Source: Chloroflexi bacterium HGW-Chloroflexi-10
GTDB lineage: Bacteria > Chloroflexota > Anaerolineae > Anaerolineales > Anaerolineaceae
Assembly: GCA_002840755.1 (NCBI GenBank)
Contig: PHBZ01000018.1
Span: forward strand, 1-64,000
DNA: 64,000 bases
Direction: 5' to 3'
The notes under the pieces are model-generated. The model had not been told where the DNA came from and did not search any database. It was given only the letters and a program-made list of their open reading frames with translations. How positions within the stretch are numbered: position 1 is the first letter of the stretch; the number at the start of each line of letters is the position of its first letter. A program made the translations under genes and the position numbers. This document shows positions 45,876 to 56,009 of the stretch, in pieces.

Positions 45876-47294
45876 TTGAAAAGACCAGTATATTGCTACA
45901 TCTTGCGTTGTGCAAATCAGGCATATTATGTGGGTTGGACCATGGATATATTCAGAAGAACTTCCCAACACAATCGCGGTACGGGAGCTCGTTACACAAA
46001 AATGAATAGTCCGGTCGAATTGGTCTATTGGGAAACACAGTCAGATAAAAAAACTGCCCAAAAAAGGGAATTAGTCCTGAAAAAATTAGGTCATAACAAA
46101 AAACACCAACTCATTTATGGAAACCCGAAAATTATGAAACCAGCATTTGATCCTTTTCAATACGAATATTATATTGTTGCGCCAGGCAGAGTGAATTTAT
46201 TAGGAGAGCATGTTGACTATAATGGCGGTCCGGTATTACCGGCTGCAATTGATAGACAGATGAATATTAGCGCAAACCCAAGAAAAGACAACATCCTCCA
46301 TTTGAAGGCATTGGATCTTACCGAAGAAACATGGATTTCACTCGATCAATTGGATGAAAAAATCGATGTTAATGGCAACCCCCTGCCTGATTGGGCTTTG
46401 TATCCAGCGGGCATCGCCTGGATTGCGCAGAAACGTTCGTATCCAATTTCCGGTGTAGATGCAATTTTCACCTCCAACATACCAATAGGATCAGGTTTGA
46501 GTTCATCAGCTGCCATGGAGGTTGGTTTTGCTGCTCTATGGAGAGAACTAGACGGTTGGAAACTGGACAACCTGGAATTAGCAATACTTTGTCAACAGGC
46601 AGAGAACCAATACGTTGGCGTGAATTGTGGATTAATGGATCAATTTGCATCAGCAAACGGTGTTGTTGGTTCTGCTCTTTATTTCAACACCAATAACCTG
46701 GATTGGAAAGCTGTAAATCTACCTCCATCTGTTTCTATTGTGATAGCGGATTCTAAAAAACGCCGATCTTTATCGACCTCAGGCTACAATGACCGGCGCA
46801 CATCCTGTGAAGAAGCAGTCGCGATATTAAAGCAAAACTTACCTTCCATCAATAATTTACGCGATGTAACTATCCATGATTTTTCCCAAAACTCCTACAT
46901 GCTTAATCCAATACAATTCAAGCGAGCCAGACATGTTGTTGAAGAATGCCACCGAGTAGATCAGGCAATGGAATCCCTATCAAAAAATGATATCATCCAA
47001 TTTGGTGAACTAATGAAACAAGGTCACCAATCTTTAAAAGATCTTTATGAAGTTAGCCTACCGGAATTGGACACCTTAGTAAATATTGCCAATGCCTTAC
47101 CTGGTTGCTTTGGTGCACGGTTGACAGGTGCTGGTTTTGGCGGCTGTACTGTCTCTCTCGTAGAAGAAAAGCATGCGAAAAACTTTGTTGAACAACTTAA
47201 GGATGGTTATAAAAAAGCAACAGGCATTGAAGCGGATATCTATATATGTAAAGCCACCCAGGGTGTACATGTCGAATGGCGAAAACCAAGTTAA
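45876..47294 (+). CDS. galK: GIY-YIG nuclease domain fused to galactokinase
   Basis: One open frame encodes two domains. From TTG 45876, residues 5-82 are a UPF0213/YhbQ-like GIY-YIG domain: VYCYILRCANQAYYVGWT, then DIFRRTSQHNRGTGARYT and PVELVYWE. Residues 98-472 are a full GHMP galactokinase: VAPGRVNLLGEHVDYNGG, IPIGSGLSSSAAMEVG and GARLTGAGFGGC. No stop separates them. An internal ATG at 46134 would give a normal-length galactokinase, but it has no ribosome-binding site. The TTG start lies eight bases after the previous stop; the frame also stays open upstream to 45816. Galactokinase phosphorylates galactose; the nuclease domain's role is unknown. Confidence 0.82.
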   Translation: MKRPVYCYILRCANQAYYVGWTMDIFRRTSQHNRGTGARYTKMNSPVELVYWETQSDKKTAQKRELVLKKLGHNKKHQLIYGNPKIMKPAFDPFQYEYYIVAPGRVNLLGEHVDYNGGPVLPAAIDRQMNISANPRKDNILHLKALDLTEETWISLDQLDEKIDVNGNPLPDWALYPAGIAWIAQKRSYPISGVDAIFTSNIPIGSGLSSSAAMEVGFAALWRELDGWKLDNLELAILCQQAENQYVGVNCGLMDQFASANGVVGSALYFNTNNLDWKAVNLPPSVSIVIADSKKRRSLSTSGYNDRRTSCEEAVAILKQNLPSINNLRDVTIHDFSQNSYMLNPIQFKRARHVVEECHRVDQAMESLSKNDIIQFGELMKQGHQSLKDLYEVSLPELDTLVNIANALPGCFGARLTGAGFGGCTVSLVEEKHAKNFVEQLKDGYKKATGIEADIYICKATQGVHVEWRKPS

Positions 47295-47854
47295 CTGTAA
47301 TCCATAAAATGACTTTTTGTCAAAAATATATAATTTTGTTTGTCGCTTTAATATCGATAAGTTTTGCAAGTTGTTCATCGCCAAACCAATCAGATCAAAT
47401 CAAAACACAGGTACTTCCTGCGACTCCTCCAGAATGTAACTCTTCGTTGTTAACAACATACGCCCACCTCAATCAAAATGGTCTATTGTTTCAAGGCAAT
47501 TTTAATATTAGTAATTATGAGAATTTTACATGCAATATTGTTGCACCGATATCAATAACCATCCTATCTGACAAAGATGAAATCATCAGTTCCACTAATT
47601 ATAATAATTTTGAGTCAATCGTTTTAGAAAAAGATGATTATCTCGATGGTTACTTTGATTGGGAAAATGTTTGTGTCGAATTAATACCCAATTGGTTGCA
47701 ATTTTCTTTAAATACAAATGAGTTTTCAGCTCCAATTTTGACACCACTCGAAAATCCTAACAGTGACATCATCACAACATTACCACCCTGCACAGATGCG
47801 ACATTGGATTCAAAATTACAAATAACGAAAATAATAAAAAATTCGGGAGAATAG
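47276..47854 (+). CDS. Hypothetical lipoprotein
   Basis: 192 residues. A signal segment ends ISFASC, a lipobox with the likely modified Cys at residue 33 of this start, or 22 if translation begins at the ATG at 47309. The mature part is Asn/Thr-rich with five further cysteines that could pair outside the cell. No family is recognised. The first start overlaps galactokinase by 19 bases; neither has a clear ribosome-binding site. Confidence 0.6.
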   Translation: MAKTKLTVIHKMTFCQKYIILFVALISISFASCSSPNQSDQIKTQVLPATPPECNSSLLTTYAHLNQNGLLFQGNFNISNYENFTCNIVAPISITILSDKDEIISSTNYNNFESIVLEKDDYLDGYFDWENVCVELIPNWLQFSLNTNEFSAPILTPLENPNSDIITTLPPCTDATLDSKLQITKIIKNSGE

Positions 47855-47922
47855 TAATTTTCATCTCTTCCTAAATATCATATATAATTAAACTAAGCGG
47901 CAAAGTATCATTGGAGGATATC

Positions 47923-48123
47923 ATGAAAGTTGTAGTAGATCCAGATATATGTCTGGGTTGTGGGGTGTGCGAAAGTATTGCACCCAATATATTTATCCTT
48001 GGTGATGAGGTATATGCCAAAGTCATCATGAACCCTGTTCCGGAACAATTGAGAGATGTTGTTGAGGAAGCGGTTTCGGAATGTCCAGAGGAAGCCATCA
48101 GCATCATCGAAGATGAAGACTAA
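47923..48123 (+). CDS. Small 4Fe-4S ferredoxin
   Basis: 66 residues from ATG 47923, with GGAGG five bases upstream (an earlier TTG would lie over that site). Cys10, Cys13, Cys16 (CLGCGVC) and Cys54 in ECPEEAI bind one [4Fe-4S] cluster, the single-cluster ferredoxin pattern. Its redox partner is not evident from neighbours. A strong terminator follows directly. Confidence 0.93.
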   Translation: MKVVVDPDICLGCGVCESIAPNIFILGDEVYAKVIMNPVPEQLRDVVEEAVSECPEEAISIIEDED

Positions 48124-48155
48124 AAAACAGGCCCTGTGTTCGGGGCCTGTTTTTT
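48122..48155. terminator. Bidirectional intrinsic terminator
   Basis: Arms AAAAAACAGGCCC (48122-48134) and GGGCCTGTTTTTT (48143-48155) pair perfectly; the flanks give a U-run on both strands. It separates the ferredoxin from the convergent phosphoribosyltransferase. Confidence 0.88.
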
Positions 48156-48181
48156 AGTCTTCATTAATTTTTTTCTTAAAT

Positions 48182-48730
48182 CTAATCAAAGAAAAGCGGT
48201 AAATGACCTAAAGCGACAATTCCGCTCCAGTCATCCGGATCACCTTCAGTAAAAACTGCTGCTTCTCCCACAATCGTAGCACCGGCCATAGCCATTAATT
48301 TGCGCATCCCCTCCAATGTTGACCCGGTACTTATCACATCGTCGACAATTAATACTCTTTTTCCTTCCACAAGCCTAAAATCTTTCTCATCGAGAATTAG
48401 TGATTGAACAGCGCCTGTGGTTATCGAATTAGTTTCCACACGCAATGCTTCTCCCATGTACGGTTTATAGGATTTTCTTAGAACAATGTATTTTTGATTC
48501 CGAAGGACAGACATTGCATGCGCTAAAGGAATGCTTTTAGATTCAGCAGTGACAATTAAATCGTAATTTAATTTATCCATTTTTTCATTTAAAACTTTTG
48601 CGCTGGCTTCAACCAATTCGGTGTCACCCAGAATATTCAGAACAGCTATTCTAAGCCCTGGTTTTACCTCAAATAATGGCAATTCGCGATGAACTCCAGC
48701 AATTTCTACAGAGTATGTATCTCTCTTCAT
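48182..48730 (-). CDS. Purine phosphoribosyltransferase (adenine PRT-like)
   Basis: 182 residues, type I PRTase fold. VLIVDDVISTGSTLEGM is the PRPP-binding motif and LIVTAESKSIPLAHAMS the pyrophosphate loop region seen in Apt/Xpt proteins. It would make AMP or another purine nucleotide from base and PRPP; substrate is uncertain. AAAGGAG precedes the ATG. It is transcribed alone, divergent from the nicotinate phosphoribosyltransferase. Confidence 0.85.
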   Translation of the reverse strand: MKRDTYSVEIAGVHRELPLFEVKPGLRIAVLNILGDTELVEASAKVLNEKMDKLNYDLIVTAESKSIPLAHAMSVLRNQKYIVLRKSYKPYMGEALRVETNSITTGAVQSLILDEKDFRLVEGKRVLIVDDVISTGSTLEGMRKLMAMAGATIVGEAAVFTEGDPDDWSGIVALGHLPLFFD

Positions 48731-48846
48731 TCAAACTTCTCCTTTAGCAAAGTCATATCAAAAATTAGTTTATCACAAATCAATTTTTATGATGAAAAAA
48801 GAATATAATAAATCGCACAAAACTCTTGTCGATAAAAGGAGAACTA

Positions 48847-50190
48847 ATGAGTATTTTTGATGGCAAGCGGTTGGATAATGAAACCTTTAAACTGGATGCT
48901 GAAAGGATGCGTGCTGGCTGGTATACAGACAAATATTTTACCAATATTATGATTATGTTGGAACAATTATCCAGGGAAAACTATTTTTTTGATGGAGAAG
49001 TTTCGCGCCTTCCTCATCACTTGAAAGATCAAAGAATTTGCAATGGAGATGTCGAAGTGGAAATGCAATGGTTTACACGCCGTCAGGGTGAAACCATTAT
49101 AGTCGGTGTTGATAAAGCTATTGCGATGTTAAAACACTGTACCGGATATTGGAATAACAATGAATTTATCAACACACATGAAAATTTACAGGTTTGGGCA
49201 GTCCAGGATGGTTCAAAAGTAACTGGTGACGGGGAACCTCTGCATGTCAAACCTATTTTAAGAGTCCGTGGTCGATACCGTGATTTTGCTATACTGGAGA
49301 CACCCACCTTGGGAATTTTAACGCGCGCCAGCCGGGTTGCCTCTAATGTCTATCAAACACTCCTGGCAGCGCGCGGAAAACCGGTCCTGTTCTTTCCAGC
49401 TCGCTTCGACTTACACGAGGTTCAGGCTGCTGATGGCTACGCTTACAATATTGCTGTTCAGCGCTACAACCTCGACTTTGCGGACACGCTGGGACCTTTC
49501 GTTTCAACGGATGCCCAAGGTGATTGGTGGGGTGGATCGGGCGGTGGTACGGTTGCGCACGCGGCAATTGCTTCTTTTCTGGGAGATACAGCTACTGCTA
49601 TGTTATCTTTCGCCAGGTTACTACCCGCACCAATCCCCAGAATAGCATTGGTCGATTTCAATAACGATTGCGTCAATGATTCTAAAAAGGTATGCCACAG
49701 AATGTTTCTTGAGTATATGGCGCACATTGAGAATGGAGAAGTTGAAGAGGCAATTCGTTACATATTGTATGGTGTAAGGCTGGATACGAGTGGATCTTTG
49801 CGGGATATTTCAGTTCCTCCTTTAGGTGATCCGGCTCTCGATTTGGGTGTAAACCCCCGTCTGGTCTTTTATGTACGTCAGGGTCTCGATCTTGCCTGGA
49901 AAGAATGGAATCTGCCCGAAAAATGGCAAAACACAGCGCAGGATTATTGTCATAAGGTAAAAATTGTAGTCTCAGGCGGTTTTAATCCTGAAAAGATAAA
50001 CCGTTTTGAAAAGTTAAAGGTACCTGTTGACATTTACGCTGTCGGTTCATATCTCTTTGATAATCATGGAGTCACCACTACCGATTTCACAGCAGATGTA
50101 GTGCGGGTAAAAGTAAATGGTGATTGGATTGATATGGCAAAAATTGGTAGGAAGCAATTGGAAAATTCAGAATTGGAACGAGTTTGGTAA
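48847..50190 (+). CDS. pncB: Nicotinate phosphoribosyltransferase
   Basis: 447 residues from ATG 48847 with AAGGAG five bases upstream. DAQGDWWGGSGGGTVAHAAIASF carries the NAPRTase active-site region; LDTSGSLRD and VVSGGFNPEKI form the phosphate-binding loops, and VGSYLFDNHGVTTTDFTADVV is near the C-terminus. It makes nicotinate mononucleotide in the Preiss-Handler pathway, complementing PncC at 2416. It is the longer family type found outside the E. coli PncB group. A perfect palindromic terminator follows. Confidence 0.9.
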   Translation: MSIFDGKRLDNETFKLDAERMRAGWYTDKYFTNIMIMLEQLSRENYFFDGEVSRLPHHLKDQRICNGDVEVEMQWFTRRQGETIIVGVDKAIAMLKHCTGYWNNNEFINTHENLQVWAVQDGSKVTGDGEPLHVKPILRVRGRYRDFAILETPTLGILTRASRVASNVYQTLLAARGKPVLFFPARFDLHEVQAADGYAYNIAVQRYNLDFADTLGPFVSTDAQGDWWGGSGGGTVAHAAIASFLGDTATAMLSFARLLPAPIPRIALVDFNNDCVNDSKKVCHRMFLEYMAHIENGEVEEAIRYILYGVRLDTSGSLRDISVPPLGDPALDLGVNPRLVFYVRQGLDLAWKEWNLPEKWQNTAQDYCHKVKIVVSGGFNPEKINRFEKLKVPVDIYAVGSYLFDNHGVTTTDFTADVVRVKVNGDWIDMAKIGRKQLENSELERVW

Positions 50191-50221
50191 AAGAAAAGCC
50201 GGCGATCGCCGGCTTTTCTTT
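50190..50221. terminator. Bidirectional terminator (32-base palindrome)
   Basis: A perfect 32-base palindrome with a GC core (GCCGGCGATCGCCGGC) flanked by AAAGAAAA and TTTTCTTT. It lies between the convergent pncB and prmA, overlapping both stop codons. Confidence 0.88.
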
Positions 50222-51140
50222 ACGCTTTTTTAAATTTCAATGCAACCCAATCTTTTATCAACCGACGTTCAATAAAAACAAAGCCTTCAGCTTCAGTTGC
50301 TGCACGCACTTCAGCTTCCTGACGATCCAAAATCCCTGAGAGGATTAAGAACCCATAAGGCTGAACCAGATCGCCCAAACCATGACCAAACAGCCTAATA
50401 ATAATAGGGGCTAGAATATTTGCCATAACGACCTGTGCCGATTTAATTGAGAATTGACCAGCCAGGATTTCTGCTACCGAACCTTCACCTGCTTCAACTT
50501 GTTCACCTACATCATTGGCTTCGGCATTCTTCTTTGTCGCAACAATGGATGGCTGATCTAGATCAACACCCAGCGCTTTTTCAGCGCCTAGTTTTATAGC
50601 AGCGATGGATAAAATCCCGGACCCACAACCCACATCAATGATACGATCTCCGGGTTGAATAACTGTTTCGGCTAAGGCCATGCATAACTGGGTTGTAGGG
50701 TGTGTGCCGGTTCCAAAAGCCATAGAAGGATCAATTTTGACAGCAATGCGTTCAGGATACGGATTTTCAAGCCATGCAGGCAGGATTAAAAGCTTTTCAC
50801 CAATTTGAATTGGTTGATAGTGTTGTTTCCAACTTTCCATCCAATTCTGGTTGGCAATCACCCGATAAGTGGGTGCTGGAACTGGTTGTATCTGACTCAG
50901 ATGCCAAAGCCCTTCTTCGATCATCCGCCGCTTTTCTTCAACTGTGTCATCGTTTTCCAAATATCCAAAAACACGAATTGGTCCATAAGCCAAAGGAATT
51001 TCTTCAGCATCATCATATTTCACGTCAGTTTCAGTAACAACACCCTGGGTAACATAGCGTGCTAAAACCTCGGAAACTGCTTCAGCCAATTCGCCATCGC
51101 ATACAATCGTTATCTCCAGCCAGGACATCTCATCAACCAC
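50220..51140 (-). CDS. prmA: Ribosomal protein L11 methyltransferase
   Basis: 306 residues from GTG 51138-51140, which has AAGGAGG six bases upstream; the later ATG at 51128 is less well placed. The N-domain recognises L11; the SAM domain has [21 protein letters not shown] and VMANILAP, the PrmA signature replacing NPPY. It trimethylates L11. The start overlaps dnaJ by eight bases, so it is the last gene of the hrcA operon. Confidence 0.95.
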   Translation of the reverse strand: MVDEMSWLEITIVCDGELAEAVSEVLARYVTQGVVTETDVKYDDAEEIPLAYGPIRVFGYLENDDTVEEKRRMIEEGLWHLSQIQPVPAPTYRVIANQNWMESWKQHYQPIQIGEKLLILPAWLENPYPERIAVKIDPSMAFGTGTHPTTQLCMALAETVIQPGDRIIDVGCGSGILSIAAIKLGAEKALGVDLDQPSIVATKKNAEANDVGEQVEAGEGSVAEILAGQFSIKSAQVVMANILAPIIIRLFGHGLGDLVQPYGFLILSGILDRQEAEVRAATEAEGFVFIERRLIKDWVALKFKKA

Positions 51141-52251
51141 TCAAAACCTCCTTAAGGCGGTCAAAAAAACCTTTTTCTTGCGGTAAAACATCGGTCCCCA
51201 ACGTAAGAGCCAATTTCTCAAATAAGGCACGCTGTTCTGCAGTGATATGACTGGGTATTTCAACACCAATCATAACCAGTTGATCCCCCCGCCCACTGGT
51301 ACGCAAATGTGGCACACCCTGATTTTTTAGTTTAAAAATCTTACCTGGTTGGGTACCGTTGGGAATAACCAGTTTTTCCTTGCCTTCCAACGTCGGTACT
51401 TCAATCTCTGCACCCAACGTAGCTTGCGCTACATTTATATTTAAATCCAATAGAACATCATCTTGCCGACGGCGGAAAAATTTATGCGGTTTAACCCGCA
51501 TCTCCAAGTATAGATTGCCATGCGGGCCACCATTCGTACCTGGCTGTCCTTCACCTGCAAGGCGAATTTGTGTGCCATTATCAACTCCAGCAGGAATATG
51601 AACCATTTTTTTAATGATTTTTCGTTCCAAACCGTTACCTCGGCAACTGTGACAGGGTGATTGAATAACCGTGCCCTTACCCTGACAGGTAGGGCATGTA
51701 GCGACCTGAACCATGGAGCCTAAGAAGGTTTGACGTACCTGACGCACTTCGCCACGTCCACCACAATTTGTGCAGCTGACCGGCGAGGTACCCGGTTCTG
51801 CACCACTTCCTTTACAGGCAGTACAGACTTCATCACGGGTGATATCTATTTCCTTATCCAAACCAAATACAGCTTCTTCAAATTCGAGCGAAACCGCATA
51901 AGAAAGGTCTGCGCCTCTTCTCGGAGCATTCTTTCGTCTTGAACCGCCACCCATACCGCTAAAACCAAAAAATTCTTCAAAAATATCTGAAAAATCAACC
52001 GAAGTAAAGTCGGGCATGCCGCCCATACCATTCACACCTGCATGTCCATAACGGTCATAAGCAGCACGTTTATCTGTATCGCTCAATACTGCGTACGCTT
52101 CATTTATTTCTTTGAATTTTTCTTCAGCATCCGGTTCTTTGCTGACATCCGGATGGTATTTTCGAGCCAAATTACGAAAAGCATTTTTCATCTCTTCCGG
52201 ATTGGCTTGCCGATTTACACCTAAAATTTCATAATAATCTCTCTGTGCCAT
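51133..52251 (-). CDS. dnaJ: Chaperone DnaJ
   Basis: 372 residues from ATG 52249-52251 behind AAGGTG; a GTG six bases earlier is possible. The J domain has HPD in [10 protein letters not shown]; a Gly/Phe-rich region follows; the zinc domain has four CxxCxGxG repeats ([32 protein letters not shown]). It stimulates DnaK ATPase. It is separated from dnaK by 146 bases containing two hairpins. Confidence 0.97.
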   Translation of the reverse strand: MAQRDYYEILGVNRQANPEEMKNAFRNLARKYHPDVSKEPDAEEKFKEINEAYAVLSDTDKRAAYDRYGHAGVNGMGGMPDFTSVDFSDIFEEFFGFSGMGGGSRRKNAPRRGADLSYAVSLEFEEAVFGLDKEIDITRDEVCTACKGSGAEPGTSPVSCTNCGGRGEVRQVRQTFLGSMVQVATCPTCQGKGTVIQSPCHSCRGNGLERKIIKKMVHIPAGVDNGTQIRLAGEGQPGTNGGPHGNLYLEMRVKPHKFFRRRQDDVLLDLNINVAQATLGAEIEVPTLEGKEKLVIPNGTQPGKIFKLKNQGVPHLRTSGRGDQLVMIGVEIPSHITAEQRALFEKLALTLGTDVLPQEKGFFDRLKEVLSG

Positions 52252-52299
52252 ACTCACCTTATATAAATAAATATCCTCAATAATTGCGTAGAAAACCCA

Positions 52300-52324
52300 A
52301 ACCGGAGCCTTCCAGCATCCGGTT
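52300..52324 (-). terminator. Hairpin upstream of dnaJ
   Basis: Arms AACCGGA (52300-52306) and TCCGGTT (52318-52324) around an 11-base loop. On the minus strand a broken T-rich stretch follows. It may be a weak terminator or an RNA-processing element between dnaK and dnaJ. Confidence 0.4.
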
Positions 52325-52355
52325 ATTTTACCGCACAGAGTCGTTTTTATCTTCG

Positions 52356-52383
52356 CCCAGGAGGAGATTCAACTCCTCCTGGG
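52356..52383 (-). other. Strong RNA hairpin after dnaK, no U-run
   Basis: Perfect 11-base arms CCCAGGAGGAG and CTCCTCCTGGG with a six-base loop. On the minus strand it is not followed by a U-run, so it is unlikely to be a simple terminator. It may protect the 3' end of dnaK mRNA or mark a processing point. Confidence 0.55.
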
Positions 52384-52397
52384 TATACTTAATGAAA

Positions 52398-54305
52398 TTA
52401 AACGCTCTTGAATTCACCATCTACTACATCATCACCACCAGGCTGCTGGCCTTGATCGGATGGTCCGGTTGGGCCAGCCTGAGAGTTAGGGCTTTCTGCG
52501 CCCGGTTGTTGGTACATACTAGCACCAATCTGTTGAACCACTTGATCCAATTCTTGTATCTTCACGCGCATACCTTCCAAATCATCTCCGGTCAGCATAC
52601 CACGCAACTCAGCCGCTTTATCTTCGGCTTCTTTTTTCTTACCAGCATCAATCTTATCACCATTTTCACGAATCAATTTTTCGGTTTGGTACACCAGATT
52701 ATCCGCATGATTACGTGCTTCAACTAGTTCCTTGCGTTTTTTATCTTCGTCAGAATGAGCTTCAGCCTCTTTGCGCATTTTTTCTACTTCCGCATCATTC
52801 AGACCAGAAGAAGCAGTAATGGCAATATGTTGGCTACGGTTGGTAGCTTTATCCATTGCAGTTACATTTAAAATACCATTGGCATTTATATCAAAGGTCA
52901 CTTCAATCTGAGGAACGCCACGCGGCGCCGGGGGAATACCATCCAGTACAAATTTTCCTAATGCTTTATTATCGGAAGCCATTGGGCGTTCACCCTGTAA
53001 AACATGAATTTCCACCGATGTCTGGCTATCTGCAGCAGTCGAGAATATCTGGCTCTTACGTGCCGGGATTGTCGTATTTCGTTCAATAATCGGTGTGGCA
53101 ACACCACCCATGGTCTCGACAGAGAGTGTTAATGGAGTCACGTCCAGCAAAAGGATGTCTTTGACATCGCCACTGAGTACTGCAGCCTGAATAGCGGCAC
53201 CAATTGCAACAACCTCATCCGGATTCACTCCCTTATGGGGATCTTTACTAAATTCTTTACGGACAGCTTCCTGAACGGCTGGCATCCGCGTCATACCACC
53301 TACTAACACCACTTCGCTGATGTCAGCGGGACGAACTCCGGCATCTTGCAAGGCGCGGCGAACAGGCTCTAAGGTCCGTTTGACAAGATCTTCGGTCAAC
53401 TGTTCCAGTTTCGCGCGGGTTAATGTTTTTACCATATGTTTCGGGCCAGTAGCATCGGCAGTGATATACGGTAAATTGATTTCGGTTTGAAGTGTAGTCG
53501 AAAGTTCGATCTTGGCTTTTTCCGCAGATTCCTTCAAACGTTGAAGAGCCTGGCGATCATTACGCAGATCAATCCCCGAATCCTTTTTAAACTCATCAAT
53601 CAACCAATCCATGATCCGGATATCAAAATCATCACCACCCAGGAATGTATCGCCACTGGTGGATTTTACCTGAAATACACCATCACCCACATCCAGAATA
53701 GAGACATCGAATGTGCCGCCTCCCAAATCGTAAACCGCAATAATTTCATTTTTCTTTTTATCTAAACCATATGCCAATGAAGAAGCAGTAGGCTCATTGA
53801 TGATTCGTAATACTTCCAACCCTGCAATACGACCAGCATCTTTGGTGGCATTGCGCTGAGCATCATTAAAGTATGCAGGCACAGTAATAACAGCCTGAGT
53901 AACTGGTTCACCTAAAAAGGCTTCTGCATCTGCTTTTAATTTCGCCAGAATCATCGCAGAAATTTCCGGCGGAGAGTAATCGCGGCCATCCAGGGCAACT
54001 CGAGAGTCACCATTTGGGGCTTTGGATATTTTGTAAGGTACGCGCTGTTCTGTTCGTGTCGTTTCATTATCCCCATATTTGCGTCCCATTAAACGTTTAA
54101 TCGAAAAGATTGTATTTTCCGGGTTCACAATCGCCTGATTACGGGCAGAACGCCCAACCAAACGTTCATGGTTCTTATTTACTGCTACAACAGACGGTAC
54201 CAATCGCTCACCTTCAGCAGAAGGGATCACAACTGGTTCGCCACCTTGCATTACTGCAACAACTGAATTTGTGGTTCCTAAGTCAATTCCTACGATTTTT
54301 CCCAT
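52398..54305 (-). CDS. dnaK: Chaperone DnaK (Hsp70)
   Basis: 635 residues. [17 protein letters not shown] is the phosphate-1 loop, [16 protein letters not shown] phosphate-2, and [14 protein letters not shown] the adenosine region; the substrate domain and helical lid follow, ending [14 protein letters not shown] lies seven bases before the ATG, 12 bases after grpE. It is heat-inducible through CIRCE by inference. Confidence 0.98.
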   Translation of the reverse strand: MGKIVGIDLGTTNSVVAVMQGGEPVVIPSAEGERLVPSVVAVNKNHERLVGRSARNQAIVNPENTIFSIKRLMGRKYGDNETTRTEQRVPYKISKAPNGDSRVALDGRDYSPPEISAMILAKLKADAEAFLGEPVTQAVITVPAYFNDAQRNATKDAGRIAGLEVLRIINEPTASSLAYGLDKKKNEIIAVYDLGGGTFDVSILDVGDGVFQVKSTSGDTFLGGDDFDIRIMDWLIDEFKKDSGIDLRNDRQALQRLKESAEKAKIELSTTLQTEINLPYITADATGPKHMVKTLTRAKLEQLTEDLVKRTLEPVRRALQDAGVRPADISEVVLVGGMTRMPAVQEAVRKEFSKDPHKGVNPDEVVAIGAAIQAAVLSGDVKDILLLDVTPLTLSVETMGGVATPIIERNTTIPARKSQIFSTAADSQTSVEIHVLQGERPMASDNKALGKFVLDGIPPAPRGVPQIEVTFDINANGILNVTAMDKATNRSQHIAITASSGLNDAEVEKMRKEAEAHSDEDKKRKELVEARNHADNLVYQTEKLIRENGDKIDAGKKKEAEDKAAELRGMLTGDDLEGMRVKIQELDQVVQQIGASMYQQPGAESPNSQAGPTGPSDQGQQPGGDDVVDGEFKSV

Positions 54306-54317
54306 AATTATTTCCTC

Positions 54318-54896
54318 CTAGCGAGCTACAACTACCAGTGCAGGTCTCAAGATTCGATCGCCAATTTTGTATCCCTGGCGCATAACATCAACAATTTGCC
54401 CGCTTTCATGTGTCGGGCTGTCAATCTGAGTAATGGCTTCGTGAATATTGGGATCAAATCCACCCTCTACTGGTATTTTCTCTACTCCTTCACTTTCTAA
54501 AATTGCATTAAGTTTTTGATGAATTAATTGTATTCCATCAGTCCAACCCTGACATTCCGTGCAGGTTGGTTGATTTTTAATCGCTAGCTCCATATCATCC
54601 AAAACCAAGAGATATTTTTTTACGATTTCTCCGGAGATATAATTTTTTAAAGAGGCTTGTTCGCGATCGATGCGCTTTTTATAATTCACAAAATCAGCAC
54701 GCTCGCGCTGCCAACCTTCAAAAAAATCTTTCGATTGTGCCTTCATTTTCTCCAATTCATCCTGCAAACTCCCTAAATCGGCTTGATTGGTTTGGGTATG
54801 CTCCGAACCGGATTCATTATGCATATTTTCGGAAGATACCGGTTGTTCACCCGGTGTTCCCTGCGAATTCTTTTCTTCATTTTTCTTTTTTGTCAT
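54318..54896 (-). CDS. grpE: Nucleotide exchange factor GrpE
   Basis: 192 residues. A charged, disordered N-terminus (1-40) and coiled coil (45-90) precede the beta-domain, with EGVEKIPVEGGFDPNIHEAI and MRQGYKIGDRILRPALVVVA. It releases ADP from DnaK. The ATG overlaps the hrcA stop as ATGA. A CTECQGW segment adds two cysteines not usual in the family. Confidence 0.96.
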   Translation of the reverse strand: MTKKKNEEKNSQGTPGEQPVSSENMHNESGSEHTQTNQADLGSLQDELEKMKAQSKDFFEGWQRERADFVNYKKRIDREQASLKNYISGEIVKKYLLVLDDMELAIKNQPTCTECQGWTDGIQLIHQKLNAILESEGVEKIPVEGGFDPNIHEAITQIDSPTHESGQIVDVMRQGYKIGDRILRPALVVVAR

Positions 54897-55960
54897 TCAT
54901 CCACCTCTCCAGAAGAGACTAATTGATCATCAAAAAGTGTCTGTAAAACCAGATCACTTAATAACCCAGACATAAAACGCACAGTGGATATCGTTTGACC
55001 ATATGCCATCCGAATAGGACCTAAAACACCTATTGTTCCACTGGCAATTCCTGGTGCTCCATATTTAGATAAAACAATGGAGCACTGGCGCAAATCATCC
55101 CAATTGCCTTCTCCACCTATAATGACCTGAACATTACCTTCTTCATCATTTTGGATTGTGCGTGCCATTAAATCCTGCAGCATGGAACGTTCTTCCAATA
55201 CCCGCAAAGCTTTGCGAGCTTCTTCGCTATCAAAAAATTCTGGTTCCGCCAAAACATTCGTAATTCCATCGGTATATAATTGCCCGGACACCATCGAATC
55301 AGTGAATTCCATTTCTTCGATAACCCATTGGAGAAGATCACTTTCCAAGTCTGTCAAATCCTTGCTGGACTTTCGTATTCTTTCAACTTCAAAACCCTGA
55401 AATAAGGTCGTAATTTCTGTTCCTACAGCTGAAAGATTAACTTGAGAAACCGGCTCAGTAAGTGATTGAATTCGTTGGCGGATTTCACCACCAATCAACA
55501 CTAAAACCATCAATATTTGTCTTCCACGGGTTGAGATAAACTCAACATGTTTTAGTTTTGCCGACGCGGGATGCGGTGCAGTAATGATAGAGGCTGCTTT
55601 GGATTGGTCAGCCAGAATGGTCGCAGCTAATCTTACCCATTGTTCAACATCATTTCGCATCTGGTAAAACTGATGGGTAATGGTTCGTCGAATAGCCACA
55701 GGAATTTCTCTTTGCAAATCCAGCCGCCCCACAAAAAAACGATACCCTTTTTCAGTGGGCACCCTTCCTGCCGAAGTATGTGGCTGCCGTAAATATCCCA
55801 TTTCTGTCAAATATGACATTTCATTTCGAACAGTTGCAGAACTCATGCCCAAGTTGAAGCGCTCAACCAGAATCTTTGAGCCAATTGGATTGGCCTGGTT
55901 GATATACTCATGCATGATGAGGGTTAGCAATACTTTTTGGCGGTCAGTAATATCGTCCAT
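54893..55960 (-). CDS. hrcA: Heat-inducible transcription repressor HrcA
   Basis: 355 residues. The N-terminal winged helix has SSATVRNEMSYLTEMGYLRQPHTSAGRVPTEKGYRFFV; a GAF-like domain and C-terminal GPIRMAYG segment follow. HrcA binds CIRCE and represses the chaperone operon until heat titrates GroEL. CIRCE lies nine bases upstream of its own ATG, showing autoregulation. Confidence 0.97.
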   Translation of the reverse strand: MDDITDRQKVLLTLIMHEYINQANPIGSKILVERFNLGMSSATVRNEMSYLTEMGYLRQPHTSAGRVPTEKGYRFFVGRLDLQREIPVAIRRTITHQFYQMRNDVEQWVRLAATILADQSKAASIITAPHPASAKLKHVEFISTRGRQILMVLVLIGGEIRQRIQSLTEPVSQVNLSAVGTEITTLFQGFEVERIRKSSKDLTDLESDLLQWVIEEMEFTDSMVSGQLYTDGITNVLAEPEFFDSEEARKALRVLEERSMLQDLMARTIQNDEEGNVQVIIGGEGNWDDLRQCSIVLSKYGAPGIASGTIGVLGPIRMAYGQTISTVRFMSGLLSDLVLQTLFDDQLVSSGEVDE

Positions 55961-55969
55961 AATTTTCTT

Positions 55970-55996
55970 TTAGCACTCGCAATCTTTGAGTGCTAA
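55970..55996 (-). promoter_or_regulatory. CIRCE operator
   Basis: TTAGCACTC (55970-55978), nine-base spacer, GAGTGCTAA (55988-55996): the full CIRCE inverted repeat. It lies between the hrcA promoter and its start codon. Confidence 0.97.
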
Positions 55997-56009
55997 CAAC
56001 TCGTGAATT

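Noticed and set aside
52284-52727. Plus-strand open frame opposite the dnaK end
   Set aside because: Composition follows the reverse of the dnaK codons, with no domain or ribosome-binding site; a shadow of dnaK.
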